From Campylobacteraceae bacterium (lineage in GTDB: Bacteria; Campylobacterota; Campylobacteria; Campylobacterales; Campylobacteraceae), in assembly GCA_031263195.1 (NCBI GenBank), contig JAISGD010000016.1, positions 1 through 64,000 on the forward strand: 64,000 nucleotides of DNA, given 5' to 3'. Below the pieces are notes generated by a model. The model did no database searches and was not told the origin of the DNA. It was given only the letters and a program-made list of their open reading frames with translations. The position numbers and the translations under genes are program-made. How positions within the stretch are numbered: position 1 is the first letter of the stretch; the number at the start of each line of letters is the position of its first letter. Shown in pieces: positions 1 to 9,485 of the stretch.

Positions 1-360
1 TTTCGCATACATCCTTAAATGCTCGTACTATATCGCCGTTATCAACCGTAACATTTACCTCTTGTTCTACACAAGGAATATAAGTATCGTAAGTATTATA
101 TATCCATATCTCAACGTCGTCTCTTACACCGTTGTTGTTTGTATCAATACCTAAAAGAGTGGAATCGTTTATTTTTGGGTCGGGGCAGGGTGGAAGTTGA
201 TATCCGTGTTTTATCTCTCCTCCGCCCGTGCAGACGTATTTAGATCCTGTATCACTGCCCGTATTGCCGCCGTTTGAATTATTTGACTTTCCTCCACCTC
301 CACACTGCAGCCAACTAAAGCCAAAGCTAAAACCGTTGAGAGAATAACTACCCTTTTCAT
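1..360 (-). pseudogene. Lipoprotein gene, frameshifted and cut by the window edge
   Basis: The ATG at 360 opens a lipoprotein signal peptide, MKRVVILSTVLALALVGC, with a classic lipobox. The ATG follows an AAGGA-type ribosome site about 8 bases upstream. In this frame translation stops after about 49 residues. One frame over, directly after the lipobox, an open frame begins CGGGGKSNN and runs to the window edge with no stop. It is rich in Gly, Asn, Ser and Asp, as is usual for the linker and start of a surface lipoprotein, and includes a Ca-binding-like DTNNNGVRDD stretch. Adding one base near 301-303, for example making the sense strand read AGTTGTGGA, would join the halves. I cannot tell a true mutation from a sequencing error or an off state. 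The passenger domain lies outside the window and is unknown. Confidence 0.6.
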
Positions 361-396
361 TTACAAATTCCTTGACCATTTAGATAAGTTTTGGTT

Positions 397-402
397 ATTA
401 TA
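397..402 (-). promoter_or_regulatory. Predicted -10 box of the edge lipoprotein gene
   Basis: The minus strand reads GATATAATAAC here, about 37 bases before the ATG at 360. The same GATATAATAA(A)C core lies upstream of the GLUG lipoprotein gene (38372-38377), so the two may share a promoter type. No clear -35 box is visible, which is normal for this phylum. Confidence 0.4.
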
Positions 403-504
403 TCATAAAGAATATATAAAATTAAAAAAATAAGAGTTTTTTATTAGATAAATTATACTGTTGTGGTTTTGTAATTATTTGTTTTATGCAATGACAAGAA
501 GATG

Positions 505-598
505 GATTGCTTCGCCGATAAAATCGGCTCGCAATAACAGATGGTGCGTTACATGTAAAAGAGTAATTTCGCCATTGCGAGCGTCAGCGCGGCAATCA
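505..598. repeat. Two inverted palindromic units of the ATTGC...GCAAT type
   Basis: Unit A (505-535) starts GATTGCTTCGCCGAT and ends ATCGGCTCGCAAT, so it folds on itself. Unit B (571-598) reads CATTGCGAGCG, a short spacer, then CGCGGCAATC. Its reverse complement begins GATTGCCGCGC and ends GCTCGCAAT, so B is a diverged copy of A in opposite orientation. Similar ATTGCGAG...GCAATC palindromes are scattered between genes in many unrelated bacteria. The remainder of 361-701 is AT-rich, with the edge-gene promoter and nothing else I can name. Confidence 0.6.
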
Positions 599-701
599 AT
601 TTGTTTTGTTATAGAACGCATAAGCTTCCATTATATTTTACATAGTAAATATAAATTTTATATCTATACACTTTTTTCCTATATAGATTTAAACTCTCTA
701 T

Positions 702-1277
702 CTAAAACTTATATCTCTCAAAAAGCCACATTATCGCAAACATCGTAACACCTGTTTTGGGTTTACTATCGTCATACATAAACTCTTTTGCCTGCGATAC
801 AGGCAGATAAAATATCTCTATCTGCTCGTCGTGTATACCTCCGCCGCTATTTTTTCGCATACTCTCATCTATTTGAGCGAAAAACAGTGTTTGCTTTGAG
901 CCTGAAAAACCAACACCCGTACAAAAAGTAAATATTCGCTCAAGTGATGACAGAGACACATCATAGCCGCACTCCTCAAGTATCTCTTCACGCATAGTCT
1001 GCTCTTCGCTCTCATTTTTATCAAGTATACCTGCGCACATTTCATAAGTAAAACCGCTGCTTTGCGGGTCATTCATATAAACTGCCGGACGAAACTGTTT
1101 GACTAAAATAAGTGCCTTTTTTTCAATATGATAAAGTATACAGGCGACGCTGTCATGCGTTTTGATACAATCCCATCTTTTTTGTTTGCCATTCTCTTCG
1201 TAAAAAACACTGAACGGTTTCACATATTGGGATACTGTGTTCTCCTCTATCTTTACTATCTTTATCTCGCGCTTCAT
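702..1277 (-). CDS. Nudix hydrolase, UDP-sugar/ADP-ribose diphosphatase type
   Basis: This 191-residue protein has a Nudix box starting at GILDKNESEEQ and ending EEILEECGY. The family pattern is G-x5-E-x7-R-E-U-x-E-E-x-G-U; here the Arg position is Glu while the metal-binding Glu residues remain. The YEMCAGILDK and EECGY segments resemble the UDP-glucose diphosphatase branch (human NUDT14-like). The predicted role is cleavage of a nucleoside-diphosphate sugar or ADP-ribose into two monophosphates in the cytosol. The ATG lies three bases after the stop of the upstream peptidase gene and is preceded by GAGGGA, so the two are probably co-transcribed. The exact substrate cannot be read from sequence. 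Confidence 0.85.
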   Translation of the reverse strand: MKREIKIVKIEENTVSQYVKPFSVFYEENGKQKRWDCIKTHDSVACILYHIEKKALILVKQFRPAVYMNDPQSSGFTYEMCAGILDKNESEEQTMREEILEECGYDVSLSSLERIFTFCTGVGFSGSKQTLFFAQIDESMRKNSGGGIHDEQIEIFYLPVSQAKEFMYDDSKPKTGVTMFAIMWLFERYKF

Positions 1278-1280
1278 AGC

Positions 1281-2465
1281 TCATCCCTCTTCGCGCAATA
1301 TATCAACTATATAGACAAAATTGCCATGTGCCACCGGTGAGTTCCCATTGGAACGCGCTGTCTCTATCTCGCCTCTCATACTCTCGATGTACTCGTTAAA
1401 ATCTGTCTTCTCTTTACCTGCAAGCGCACTCTTAGCTATCTTGATAACGCTTGAGGGATTTATCGGTTGATTATTTTTATAAAGCCCAAAATGCAGATGC
1501 GGTCCGGTACTAACACCTGTATTTCCTACATAAGCTACAAGCTCGCCTTTTTTTACATATTTGCCGTTTTTGAGAGATTTAGCAAAACCGTTTAAATGAG
1601 CATAAAGAGTAGTATATCCGCCTTCATGAGCAATCTTTACGACTTTACCATATCCATTCATAGTACCCGCAAAAGTTACTTTGCCATCCCCTGCCGTTTT
1701 AACGGGAGTATTCATAGGCGCAGCATAGTCTATACCGAAATGTGCGCGGTATTTTTTCAGTATCGGATGCCATCGTTTTAAAGTAAAAGGCGACGAGATT
1801 CTTGTGTATTTAAGAGGCGTCATCAAAAAAAAGCCTTCTATCTCTTTACCGTCGTTGTTGTAGTATCTTCCTTTGGGCTCATAGTAAAATACATACTCTT
1901 TTTTACCGCTTATATCAACCATAGCGGCTTTTATCAAAGGGTGCGCAAATTGCGAACCAAGTCTGGTTTTTTCTTTATACAAAATGACAAAATCAGTTCC
2001 AGCTCTTAGTCTTTTAAAATCCACGCTGCCTTGAAACGAATTGACAAATTCATTTGCTAAAAGCGTATTGTTTGTAAGCGCGATAATATCCTGATAAGGC
2101 GAAAGTTGCAGATTAAACACAAGTTCTCTTTCGTTTTCCTGATACGCTGCCGGAGTAAATTGGACTGTATAACTATCGTCTTTTTCTTTATATATATGAA
2201 GCTGCAGCTCACCGCCGCCGACAGGGATCAGTATCTGCCTTATATCGCCTTCATTGCCGCGCAAAAGGTAATATTTTGTGCCGGCGTATATCTCCGCCGC
2301 CATCTCTTTATCTTCCATATCAAGCGAATAATAGAGTGAAAACGGCAGTGAATTTTTCTCCAAGAACATCAGAAATGTTTCACCTTTTTCCCAATAGTAC
2401 TCCTCTGCTCTTGAGCCAAAAGCCAAACTCATCACGAGAGTAATAAAAAGGATAATGCGTATCAT
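1281..2465 (-). CDS. M23 family peptidoglycan peptidase, Csd3/Pgp3-like
   Basis: This is a 394-residue periplasmic protein with an N-terminal signal peptide (about residues 1-20, ending GSRA). The C-terminal third is an M23 LytM domain with the zinc ligands H242 and D246 in HFGIDYAAP and H323/H325 in GPHLHFG. The long N-terminal half resembles the inhibitory region of H. pylori Csd3 (HdpA) and C. jejuni Pgp3, which trim DD-crosslinks and pentapeptides and set helical cell shape. By analogy this is a cell-shape endopeptidase/carboxypeptidase. It is the first gene of a two-gene unit with the Nudix hydrolase and is transcribed away from the PgbA-like gene. Confidence 0.88.
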   Translation of the reverse strand: MIRIILFITLVMSLAFGSRAEEYYWEKGETFLMFLEKNSLPFSLYYSLDMEDKEMAAEIYAGTKYYLLRGNEGDIRQILIPVGGGELQLHIYKEKDDSYTVQFTPAAYQENERELVFNLQLSPYQDIIALTNNTLLANEFVNSFQGSVDFKRLRAGTDFVILYKEKTRLGSQFAHPLIKAAMVDISGKKEYVFYYEPKGRYYNNDGKEIEGFFLMTPLKYTRISSPFTLKRWHPILKKYRAHFGIDYAAPMNTPVKTAGDGKVTFAGTMNGYGKVVKIAHEGGYTTLYAHLNGFAKSLKNGKYVKKGELVAYVGNTGVSTGPHLHFGLYKNNQPINPSSVIKIAKSALAGKEKTDFNEYIESMRGEIETARSNGNSPVAHGNFVYIVDILREEG

Positions 2466-2617
2466 AATCTGTCGCCTTTTATTTTAAAATTCTAAATAAA
2501 AACAAGGATTTTAGCCTATTTTTTCTTATATTTTTATGTTACAGGTCAAGCTGTTAATCTTTTTTAAAAGCAATTAGAGTATAATCTCGCATAAATTTTT
2601 TCAAGAAAAGGCGCGTT

Positions 2618-3352
2618 TTGTTAAAAAGAGTGATTGTATTTTTATCTTTAACTATAACATTTCTCTTGGGCGCGTATGACAAACCGCTTTTTGAAGAATA
2701 TAAAACCACACTCAAAACAGTAGATAAAACCCGCGCTGTTATTGACGACTCCCCATTGATAATGGTAGGTTCAAGCGGTATTATACTGCATACATTTGAA
2801 AATCAAGAGAGTATGATAATAGCCAGAGCGATGGTTATAAGTAAAGACGGCAAAAATGCCGCTTTGGAGATTATCCCGTTTGACTCGCTTACGCAAAATA
2901 ATTTTCCAAAAATGTCTATAGAACCAAAAACCGACGATATTATCATATTAAACTACCTTTATGGACGTTCGCTGATAGTAACTCCAAACTATGAGTCATT
3001 CAAAAAGATAACAGACTTTTTTATAGATATAGAGTGGATACATCCCGATATAACAGCGGCATTTCTGGCTAAAAGATATATCCCAAATCCGGACAGAAAG
3101 CGTTTTCGCGAAATGTGCAGCATCAATATGACAGGACTCATAGCCTTTAACATGAATAATATGGGGTATTTTGTAGATTGTGTCTCATTTAAAGTCATAA
3201 AGGCTTTCAAAATACCCATTGAAAGTGACAAAACAATCTTACCGTTTTATAGCCGCATATCAGAACATATCGGAACTTATCCTATTAATTTAGGCACAAA
3301 AGAGATTACGGATTATAACGAATACTATAAGCATCTATTAGGAGTAAAATGA
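2618..3352 (+). CDS. PgbA-type N-terminal domain protein
   Basis: This 244-residue protein starts at a TTG preceded by AAAAGGCG. A hydrophobic signal peptide covers about residues 1-19 (LKRVIVFLSLTITFLLGAY). The body matches, as far as I can judge by eye, the N-terminal domain shared by the H. pylori plasminogen-binding proteins PgbA and PgbB and found across Campylobacterota. The lysine-rich C-terminal tail that binds plasminogen in H. pylori is absent, so host binding should not be assumed; the core is probably a general periplasmic or envelope domain. A TATAAT box lies at 2580-2585. The stop overlaps the ATG of the next gene by four bases, so the two are coupled. Confidence 0.75.
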   Translation: MLKRVIVFLSLTITFLLGAYDKPLFEEYKTTLKTVDKTRAVIDDSPLIMVGSSGIILHTFENQESMIIARAMVISKDGKNAALEIIPFDSLTQNNFPKMSIEPKTDDIIILNYLYGRSLIVTPNYESFKKITDFFIDIEWIHPDITAAFLAKRYIPNPDRKRFREMCSINMTGLIAFNMNNMGYFVDCVSFKVIKAFKIPIESDKTILPFYSRISEHIGTYPINLGTKEITDYNEYYKHLLGVK

Positions 3353-4731
3353 TAGATACTCCGCATATCAAAGCTTTAACTGAGATAGTTGGGGTTGAAA
3401 ATATCTATACCGACAAAGCCCACCTCATCGCATACTCTTATGACGCTACAAGAAATAGATTTGAACCGGATGCCGTTTTGTTTCCGCGCGATGAAAAAGA
3501 TGTAAGCGAAATTTTACGATATTGCGATAAAAACGGCATTATCATTGTACCAAGAGGTGCTGGAAGCGGATTTACCGGCGGAAGCTTAAGTATCAAAGGC
3601 GGTATTATACTCGCATTTGAAAAACACATGAATAAAATCCTTGAGATTGATATGGATAATATGGTCGCTGTAGTGCAACCCGGTGTTATCAATATGGAAT
3701 TGCAAAAAGCGGCGGAAATGAGAGGCCTTTTCTATCCGCCTGATCCGGCAAGCGAAGAACACTCTACCATCGGTGGTAACGTCAGCGAGAATGCCGGCGG
3801 TATGAGAGCAGCGAAATACGGTATCACAAAAGATTATGTGATGGCTTTGCGCGCGGTATTGCCCAACGGAGATATCATAAGAGCCGGAAAACGCACAATC
3901 AAAGATGTCGCCGGATATAACATCGCAGGCATCTTAATAGCCAGCGAAGGTACGCTTGCCGCCATCACGGAAATAACTCTCAAGCTTATCGCCAAACCGA
4001 AATTTACAAAAACTGCTTTAGGCGTTTTTCCAAGCGTACGCCACGCTATGAGTGCGGTTTATAAGACATTTGCCAAAGGTATTACGCCCGTAGCTATGGA
4101 ATTTTTGGACAATCTCAGCATTCGTGCAGTAGAAGAGAGATTTCATAAAGGTTTACCAAAAGACGCCGGTGCTATTTTAATAGCCGATGTAGACGGAGAT
4201 GAGCCGACTCTGCTTGACGAGCAGATACTGAAAATAAGTGAAGTTTTTAAAGAAAACGGTTGTAATGACTTTAAAACAGCTAAAAATGAGGATGAAGCTA
4301 AAGATTTGTGGTTTGCAAGGCGAAACTGTTCTCAAAGTATCACTATATACGGAAGTAAAAAACTCAATGAAGATATTACCGTGCCGCGTAGTAAATTGCC
4401 ACAGTTGCTTGAAGAGATAGAACAAATAGCTAAAAAATATGATGTTTTAATCCCTTGTTTCGGGCATACCGGAGATGGAAACGTGCACACAAACGTTATG
4501 GTGGATGGCAGCAATAAAGAGCAGTTGGATATAGGGCATAAAGCGATTGAAGAGATTTTCAAAATAGCGATCGACCTTGGCGGCACACTAAGCGGAGAAC
4601 ATGGTATCGGTATCTCAAAAGCGCCGTTTATGCATTTGGCGTTTAACGAAGCTGAAATGGGACTTTTTCGAGCCATAAAAAAAACATTTGACCCAAATAA
4701 TATCTTAAATCCATACAAGATGGGTATATGA
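3349..4731 (+). CDS. glcD: FAD-linked oxidase, GlcD/lactate dehydrogenase family
   Basis: This 460-residue flavoprotein has the PCMH-type FAD-binding domain: VPRGAGSGFTGG near residue 70 and the PDPASEEHSTIGGNVSENAGG loop near 130-150. The C-terminal oxidase domain carries the CFGHTGDGNVH and SGEHGIG motifs. The family oxidises 2-hydroxy acids such as glycolate or D-lactate and passes electrons to the quinone pool, often with an iron-sulfur partner. No GlcE or GlcF homologue is adjacent, so the acceptor and substrate are open. It is translationally coupled to the PgbA-like gene and followed after 10 bases by the YihY gene. Confidence 0.9.
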   Translation: MIDTPHIKALTEIVGVENIYTDKAHLIAYSYDATRNRFEPDAVLFPRDEKDVSEILRYCDKNGIIIVPRGAGSGFTGGSLSIKGGIILAFEKHMNKILEIDMDNMVAVVQPGVINMELQKAAEMRGLFYPPDPASEEHSTIGGNVSENAGGMRAAKYGITKDYVMALRAVLPNGDIIRAGKRTIKDVAGYNIAGILIASEGTLAAITEITLKLIAKPKFTKTALGVFPSVRHAMSAVYKTFAKGITPVAMEFLDNLSIRAVEERFHKGLPKDAGAILIADVDGDEPTLLDEQILKISEVFKENGCNDFKTAKNEDEAKDLWFARRNCSQSITIYGSKKLNEDITVPRSKLPQLLEEIEQIAKKYDVLIPCFGHTGDGNVHTNVMVDGSNKEQLDIGHKAIEEIFKIAIDLGGTLSGEHGIGISKAPFMHLAFNEAEMGLFRAIKKTFDPNNILNPYKMGI

Positions 4732-4741
4732 TGCCGGATAG

Positions 4742-5629
4742 ATGATGAAATTTTTGCAAAAAATCAGAGAATTTTATGCGTTATTAAACAGACTAAACGA
4801 CAAGGACTTGATGACATACGCCTCAAGTCTTAGTTTTCACACAATGCTCTCAACTATCCCCGTACTGCTTTTGACTTTCTCTATCATTACCAAACTGCCG
4901 AGCTTTGACGAGCATTACAACGTAATAAAAGGCTTTATATTCAACTCTCTTTCGCCGTCAAATCCTGAGATTATCTCCGAATATATAGACAAATTTTTAG
5001 GCAATACAACACAAATAGGTATATTTGGTTTTATAACTATGCTTATCGTCTCCGTACTTTTTTTTAGAGATTATGAGGGTATTTTCAATAAAATTATGCA
5101 TACAAATCCACGTTCATTTTGGCATTCGCTCTCATCATACTGGACACTTATAACATTGGCGCCTATATTGCTTGGCGTATCATTCTATCTATCCAAAATC
5201 ATACAAAGCTTTTTGGAAGGGTACGGCAGCCATATAAATATTTTGACCATATTTCCATATCTCGTCGTTTGGACACTGTTTTTTACTATCTATATGATAT
5301 CCTCAAATGCAAAGGTTACGTTAAAAGCCGGTATGATATCATCATTTTTAGCATCGCTGATATGGTATATATCCAAAACTTTTTTTGTACTCTACGCCAC
5401 TCACAATCAAATCTATCAAACAATATACGGACCATTTAGCGTAGTGTTGTTTTTATTTGTGTGGGTATATATCTCATGGGTTATATTTTTATATGGCGCT
5501 AGGGTATGCTATCTGTTATGTTCGGAGAAAAAGAAAGAAACCGCCGCCCAAAATCATCAAAGGGAGCATAAAAATCTTTCGCCGCGCCGATTGAAGCGAA
5601 ATAATGATATAGATAATCAACAGCCATAA
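4742..5629 (+). CDS. YihY/BrkB-family inner membrane protein
   Basis: This 295-residue protein has about six hydrophobic segments and the family opening DLMTYASSLSFHTMLSTIP (near residues 20-38). It belongs to the YihY/BrkB family, once called ribonuclease BN by mistake; its biochemical role is unknown and it is not a nuclease. The C-terminal tail (about residues 258-295) is hydrophilic and basic. It is encoded by DNA that on the other strand encodes the end of ComEC: the two genes overlap tail-to-tail by 114 bases. It probably sits in an operon with the FAD-linked oxidase. Confidence 0.85.
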   Translation: MMKFLQKIREFYALLNRLNDKDLMTYASSLSFHTMLSTIPVLLLTFSIITKLPSFDEHYNVIKGFIFNSLSPSNPEIISEYIDKFLGNTTQIGIFGFITMLIVSVLFFRDYEGIFNKIMHTNPRSFWHSLSSYWTLITLAPILLGVSFYLSKIIQSFLEGYGSHINILTIFPYLVVWTLFFTIYMISSNAKVTLKAGMISSFLASLIWYISKTFFVLYATHNQIYQTIYGPFSVVLFLFVWVYISWVIFLYGARVCYLLCSEKKKETAAQNHQREHKNLSPRRLKRNNDIDNQQP

Positions 5630-6784
5630 AGGAATTTTCACATCTACACTATATGCTTTAAAACTCAAAAGATCGATAATAAAACTATCCAGTATTCCGC
5701 CTTGTCCTATTAAATGCAAAACAGTCTCTATCGGATAAAAAAGAACGAACAGCATGCTTAACGGTATGCAGGCAAATTGTGTTATGCTTAATATGCCAAA
5801 CCAATAGTGACTTATGGGTACCATAGCCAAAAAGAGCCAGAAGTTAATAATAACCGCGCTTTGCCAGACTTTAAATTTATCTCCGAAATGGCGCGCATAT
5901 ACAAATATATAAAAAACACCGAAGCAAGACAGAATAAATCCGACGTTGAAAGCCAAATGAGGAAAAAACGCTATCAAAAGTGCGGCGCACAAAAAGAGCA
6001 GTTCAAAATTGATAATATTAACCCCGCGCCAAAGGGTCAAAAATCCCAAAACTCCCATAACATAAGAGCGCAAAAACGAAGGCGTCATATCAATCAGCCA
6101 TAAATAACCGCCAAGCAATAAAAATACAATAAGCGAAATATCCCAACGCGCGTTTCGGTAGGGAAAATATCTATTTTGAAAAAAGCGATAAGGAAACTTT
6201 AAACACGCATATAAAAGACCAAATATAATACCCAAATGAAAACCGCTTATAGCGATTACATGCGCTGAACCCAAAAGTTGCACTGCATCTCTTAGTTCCT
6301 TTGATATAGGAAGAGCTAAAAATAGCGCGCCGAATAACTCTTGCATAATAGTTTCTTGATGCTGAGATGCTATAAGAGCGTAAATTTTATCTCTTAATTT
6401 TGGTCCTGTACCATCATTCGCCCAAACTAAAATACCTGTTGCATAAAATCTGCGCTTTATAAAAGAGAGAAAATCAACTTCATCCGTTTTGACGCGAAAC
6501 CCTACGCGCATATTTTCCCTCAACTCATCTTTAGCAAAATACGCCACCGTTAGAGTAATACCGCTCTCATTTTTGATATAAAGCCGTCTATATCCTCTGC
6601 CATCTTTCGCAACAAGAGGAATAATATTGATTAAATCACCTCTGAATGTTGCCCAGTTATAACTCTTAAACTCTAAAAAATCAACGTATTTAACAATAAT
6701 ATTGATTAGAAGTATGGCAGCTAAAACTACCAAAACAACCGCCATCTCAAATTTTCTCTGAAATAGCGGCAGATATGGCTTCAC
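5516..6784 (-). CDS. comEC: ComEC/Rec2 family DNA-uptake channel, short form
   Basis: This 422-residue polytopic membrane protein carries the competence-domain signature HVIAISGFHLGI (near residues 174-185) and a TPSFLRSYVMG segment. ComEC forms the inner-membrane channel through which single-stranded DNA enters during natural transformation. The protein lacks the C-terminal metallo-beta-lactamase domain of longer ComEC proteins, which fits the compact versions of Campylobacterota. It starts at a GTG, three bases after the dnaB stop, so it is probably expressed with dnaB. With dprA at 56.9-57.7 kb this suggests the organism can take up DNA. Confidence 0.88.
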   Translation of the reverse strand: MKPYLPLFQRKFEMAVVLVVLAAILLINIIVKYVDFLEFKSYNWATFRGDLINIIPLVAKDGRGYRRLYIKNESGITLTVAYFAKDELRENMRVGFRVKTDEVDFLSFIKRRFYATGILVWANDGTGPKLRDKIYALIASQHQETIMQELFGALFLALPISKELRDAVQLLGSAHVIAISGFHLGIIFGLLYACLKFPYRFFQNRYFPYRNARWDISLIVFLLLGGYLWLIDMTPSFLRSYVMGVLGFLTLWRGVNIINFELLFLCAALLIAFFPHLAFNVGFILSCFGVFYIFVYARHFGDKFKVWQSAVIINFWLFLAMVPISHYWFGILSITQFACIPLSMLFVLFYPIETVLHLIGQGGILDSFIIDLLSFKAYSVDVKIPLWLLIIYIIISLQSARRKIFMLPLMILGGGFFLFLRT

Positions 6785-6787
6785 GAT

Positions 6788-8197
6788 TTACTCCGGTAAG
6801 CCGCCTGTATCCATTCGACTCACTGTGTAGGATTGCTCTGCCGCCATCTTGTCGGCAAACTTAGTATAAGCTTTATGAAACGCAACTTCCACCGTACCGA
6901 TAGGACCGTTTCTATTTTTACCAATAATGATTTCCACATCCTCTATCGGGCGTTTTACAAAGGTGGTTTTGTACTCTTTGCCATCCCTTTTCGCCTTCTC
7001 TTCGCGCTCCTTCTCTTCGCGCTCTTTGTAAATCTCACCTCTATATACGAAAAGTATAATATCCGCATCCTGTTCAATCGCGCCGGACTCTCTAAGGTCG
7101 CTTAATAAAGGTCTTTTATCATCCCTGCTCTCAAGGCTTCTATTAAGCTGCGAGAGCGCAACTATAGGGATATCGAGTTCGCGTGCCAAAAGCTTTAGTC
7201 CTCGACTGATTTCGCTTACTTCCAAATGCCGTTCTTTACCACCGCTAACCCCTGTCATAAGTTGTAGATAATCTATAACACAAAGCGAGATTTCCGGATG
7301 CTTCATCTTTAGTTTTCTAAGTTGAGCGCGAACTTGATGTATATTGATATTGCCTTGATCATTCACAAAAAACTTTTTCCTCGAAAACTCATCTATAGCG
7401 TCGGACAGTCTTGTCCACTCGTCATCTCCAAGATTTCCTATTTTAAGGTTTTGAAGCGGTATAGACGTTTTCGCGCTTAACATTCTTAGCATTAACTGCT
7501 CAGCCGGCATCTCTAAAGAGAATATCGCAACTCCTTTATTGTTATCAAGGCAGTGTCCGGCGATATTTAAGCAAAACGCCGTTTTCCCCATAGACGGACG
7601 CGCTGCGATAACTACGAAATCACCATTATTAAACCCTGTCGTAAACTTGTTGAGATTATAAAATCCCACATCAAGTCCCGTTATCATAGTGTTGCCTTTG
7701 GCTTTCATCTGTTTAATATGCTCAATCGTAGCATGCGTCATCTCAGGAGCTTCTCTAAACTCTTTTTCACCGGACTCCTGAGTGATTTTGTATAACTCCT
7801 GCTGAACCACGTCTACAGCTTCCCGCGCCGGTAAATCCTTCTCTACGGCATTGTCGTTTATCATTCCGGTTAATGCGATAAGTTCCCTTTTGATAGCCTT
7901 ATCTTTTATCTCTTCGGTATAAGCTTTGACAGTGGTTAAAGGATTTGTAGACAGTATATCCAGCATCGCGCTTTCATCAAAACTTCTCTCGCGACTTAAA
8001 ATTTTTTTCAAAAACTCTTCATCTATAGGCAGCTCTTCTCTCTCGCAAGTTATCATAGCTGTAAATATATTCTTATGAGCGGGCAGATAAAAATCGGTTG
8101 GTTTCAGTCTTGCCGATACATCCTCAAAAAGCATCGGATTAAATATAATGGAGCTCAGGATCGAACGCTCTATATTAATATTGTGCAGATTAACCAT
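6788..8197 (-). CDS. dnaB: Replicative DNA helicase DnaB
   Basis: This 469-residue protein has the DnaB N-terminal domain ([10 protein letters not shown] near residue 10) and a RecA-like C-terminal helicase domain with Walker [11 protein letters not shown] at about 199-208. Further motifs are [18 protein letters not shown] and [15 protein letters not shown]. As a hexamer it unwinds DNA at the fork. Its start overlaps the 3' end of ispG by eight bases and it is followed closely by comEC, giving a three-gene unit ispG-dnaB-comEC. There is no intein. Confidence 0.97.
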   Translation of the reverse strand: MVNLHNINIERSILSSIIFNPMLFEDVSARLKPTDFYLPAHKNIFTAMITCEREELPIDEEFLKKILSRERSFDESAMLDILSTNPLTTVKAYTEEIKDKAIKRELIALTGMINDNAVEKDLPAREAVDVVQQELYKITQESGEKEFREAPEMTHATIEHIKQMKAKGNTMITGLDVGFYNLNKFTTGFNNGDFVVIAARPSMGKTAFCLNIAGHCLDNNKGVAIFSLEMPAEQLMLRMLSAKTSIPLQNLKIGNLGDDEWTRLSDAIDEFSRKKFFVNDQGNINIHQVRAQLRKLKMKHPEISLCVIDYLQLMTGVSGGKERHLEVSEISRGLKLLARELDIPIVALSQLNRSLESRDDKRPLLSDLRESGAIEQDADIILFVYRGEIYKEREEKEREEKAKRDGKEYKTTFVKRPIEDVEIIIGKNRNGPIGTVEVAFHKAYTKFADKMAAEQSYTVSRMDTGGLPE

Positions 8198-9260
8198 TAA
8201 ATCTCTCCTTTGAAGCTTCCATCTCCACCTCCTCTAAAAATCTCTTTATCAAATCCTTCTCACTTATTTTGGCGATAACTTCGCCTTTTTTTATAATAAG
8301 TCCGCTTTTGTTGCCGAACGCTATCGCCACATCAGCCTCTTTAGCTTCGCCTATCGCATTAACGGCGCAACCCATGACAGAGATATTTAAAGGCATCTTT
8401 ATATGCGCCGTTTTTTCTTCTATCTCTTTGACAGCTGTTACAAGATTTGCCTGTATACGCCCGCAAGTCGGACAAGATATAATATTAACACCCTCTTTAG
8501 TCCTGCCGCTGTCTTTGAGTATGGCGCGCGCAACTTCTATCTCTTTTTCAAGTTCGCCCGTGATGGACACCCTTACAGTATCTCCTATACCATCAAGCAA
8601 AAGAGAGCCTAATGCTATGGATGATTTTATAGTTGAATGGAACAGCGTACCGGCTTCCGTAACGCCCAAATGAAACGGATACTCCGTCAAGGGACGCAAT
8701 GTTCTATAAGCTTCTACCGTGCGTATAGCGTCGCTTGCCTTTAAAGAGATCTTTATATTTGTAAAGTCCAAATCCTCAAGATATTTTATATTATAAATAG
8801 CAGATTCTACCATGCCTTTTTGTGTATTGCCGTATCTATTTTCAAACTCTTTTTCCAAACTTCCGCCGTTCACGCCGATGCGGATAGGAATATTGCGCTC
8901 TTTGCAAACTTTTACAACCTCTTTAACGCGTGATTTTTCACCAATATTGCCAGGATTTATTCTGATACAATCCACAACTTCAGCCGCTATCAAAGCCAAA
9001 CGATAATTAAAATGGATATCCGCTACAAGTGGTATGGAAACTTGCGATTTTATCTCTTTTAAGGCGTATGCATCTTCATAATTCGGAACAGCTACGCGTA
9101 CGATATCGCATCCTGCTCTTTCAAGTCTTTTTATCTGCTCTACAGTTGCTTTTACATCATACGTTTTGGAAAATGTCATAGACTGCACGCTTATGGGCGC
9201 ATCACCGCCGACAAGCACACCGCCTACGCTTATCTGTTTTGTTTTAAATCGCTCTCGCAT
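8190..9260 (-). CDS. ispG: 4-hydroxy-3-methylbut-2-enyl diphosphate synthase
   Basis: IspG (GcpE) is the iron-sulfur enzyme that converts MEcPP to HMBPP in the non-mevalonate isoprenoid pathway. The 356-residue length is standard for bacteria. The N-terminal TIM-barrel begins [19 protein letters not shown], and the C-terminal cluster domain supplies Cys in SCPTCGR and SVMGCAVN. The ispDF fusion at 16.4-17.6 kb serves the same pathway. It is first in the unit with dnaB and comEC and divergent from the thiC riboswitch region. Confidence 0.97.
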   Translation of the reverse strand: MRERFKTKQISVGGVLVGGDAPISVQSMTFSKTYDVKATVEQIKRLERAGCDIVRVAVPNYEDAYALKEIKSQVSIPLVADIHFNYRLALIAAEVVDCIRINPGNIGEKSRVKEVVKVCKERNIPIRIGVNGGSLEKEFENRYGNTQKGMVESAIYNIKYLEDLDFTNIKISLKASDAIRTVEAYRTLRPLTEYPFHLGVTEAGTLFHSTIKSSIALGSLLLDGIGDTVRVSITGELEKEIEVARAILKDSGRTKEGVNIISCPTCGRIQANLVTAVKEIEEKTAHIKMPLNISVMGCAVNAIGEAKEADVAIAFGNKSGLIIKKGEVIAKISEKDLIKRFLEEVEMEASKERFNG

Positions 9261-9337
9261 TTTTTGATTTTGCCTATATAAAATGAGGTAAAATCATAAC
9301 ATAAAATGATTTTATCTTCGCTTTATGAAAAAACAAA

Positions 9338-9343
9338 TATAAT
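9338..9343 (+). promoter_or_regulatory. Predicted -10 box for thiC
   Basis: TATAAT lies about 11 bases before the first conserved riboswitch segment, so transcription would begin just upstream of the aptamer. This supports one leader carrying the riboswitch and thiC. Confidence 0.5.
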
Positions 9344-9353
9344 CTTTATGTTA

Positions 9354-9424
9354 ATCGGGGTGCTGATTTTTTCGGCTGAGATTATACCCTTTGAACCTGT
9401 ACAGGTAATGCTGTCGTAGGGATT
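9354..9424 (+). promoter_or_regulatory. TPP riboswitch (THI element) upstream of thiC
   Basis: The leader has the conserved THI-box blocks in order: CGGGGTGCTG, then GGCTGAGATTATACCC, then TTTGAACCTGTACAGG, then TAATGCTGTCGTAGGGA. These form the TPP-sensing aptamer. Binding of thiamine diphosphate should lower thiC expression. Only about 60 bases separate the aptamer from the ATG and I see no strong terminator, so control of translation start is more likely than attenuation. Confidence 0.95.
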
Positions 9425-9485
9425 TACTTCCGTATCTTAATTCCTAAAAATGCGTTTTTCCTGTTTTATTACCAAAAGGACAAAA

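Noticed and set aside
461-748. 95-codon plus-strand frame
   Set aside because: It runs through the palindromic repeat pair and into the 3' end of the Nudix gene; composition is unlike a protein and no ribosome site is present.
9338-9485. Attenuator-type terminator in the thiC leader
   Set aside because: No GC-rich hairpin with a T run lies between the TPP aptamer and the ATG.
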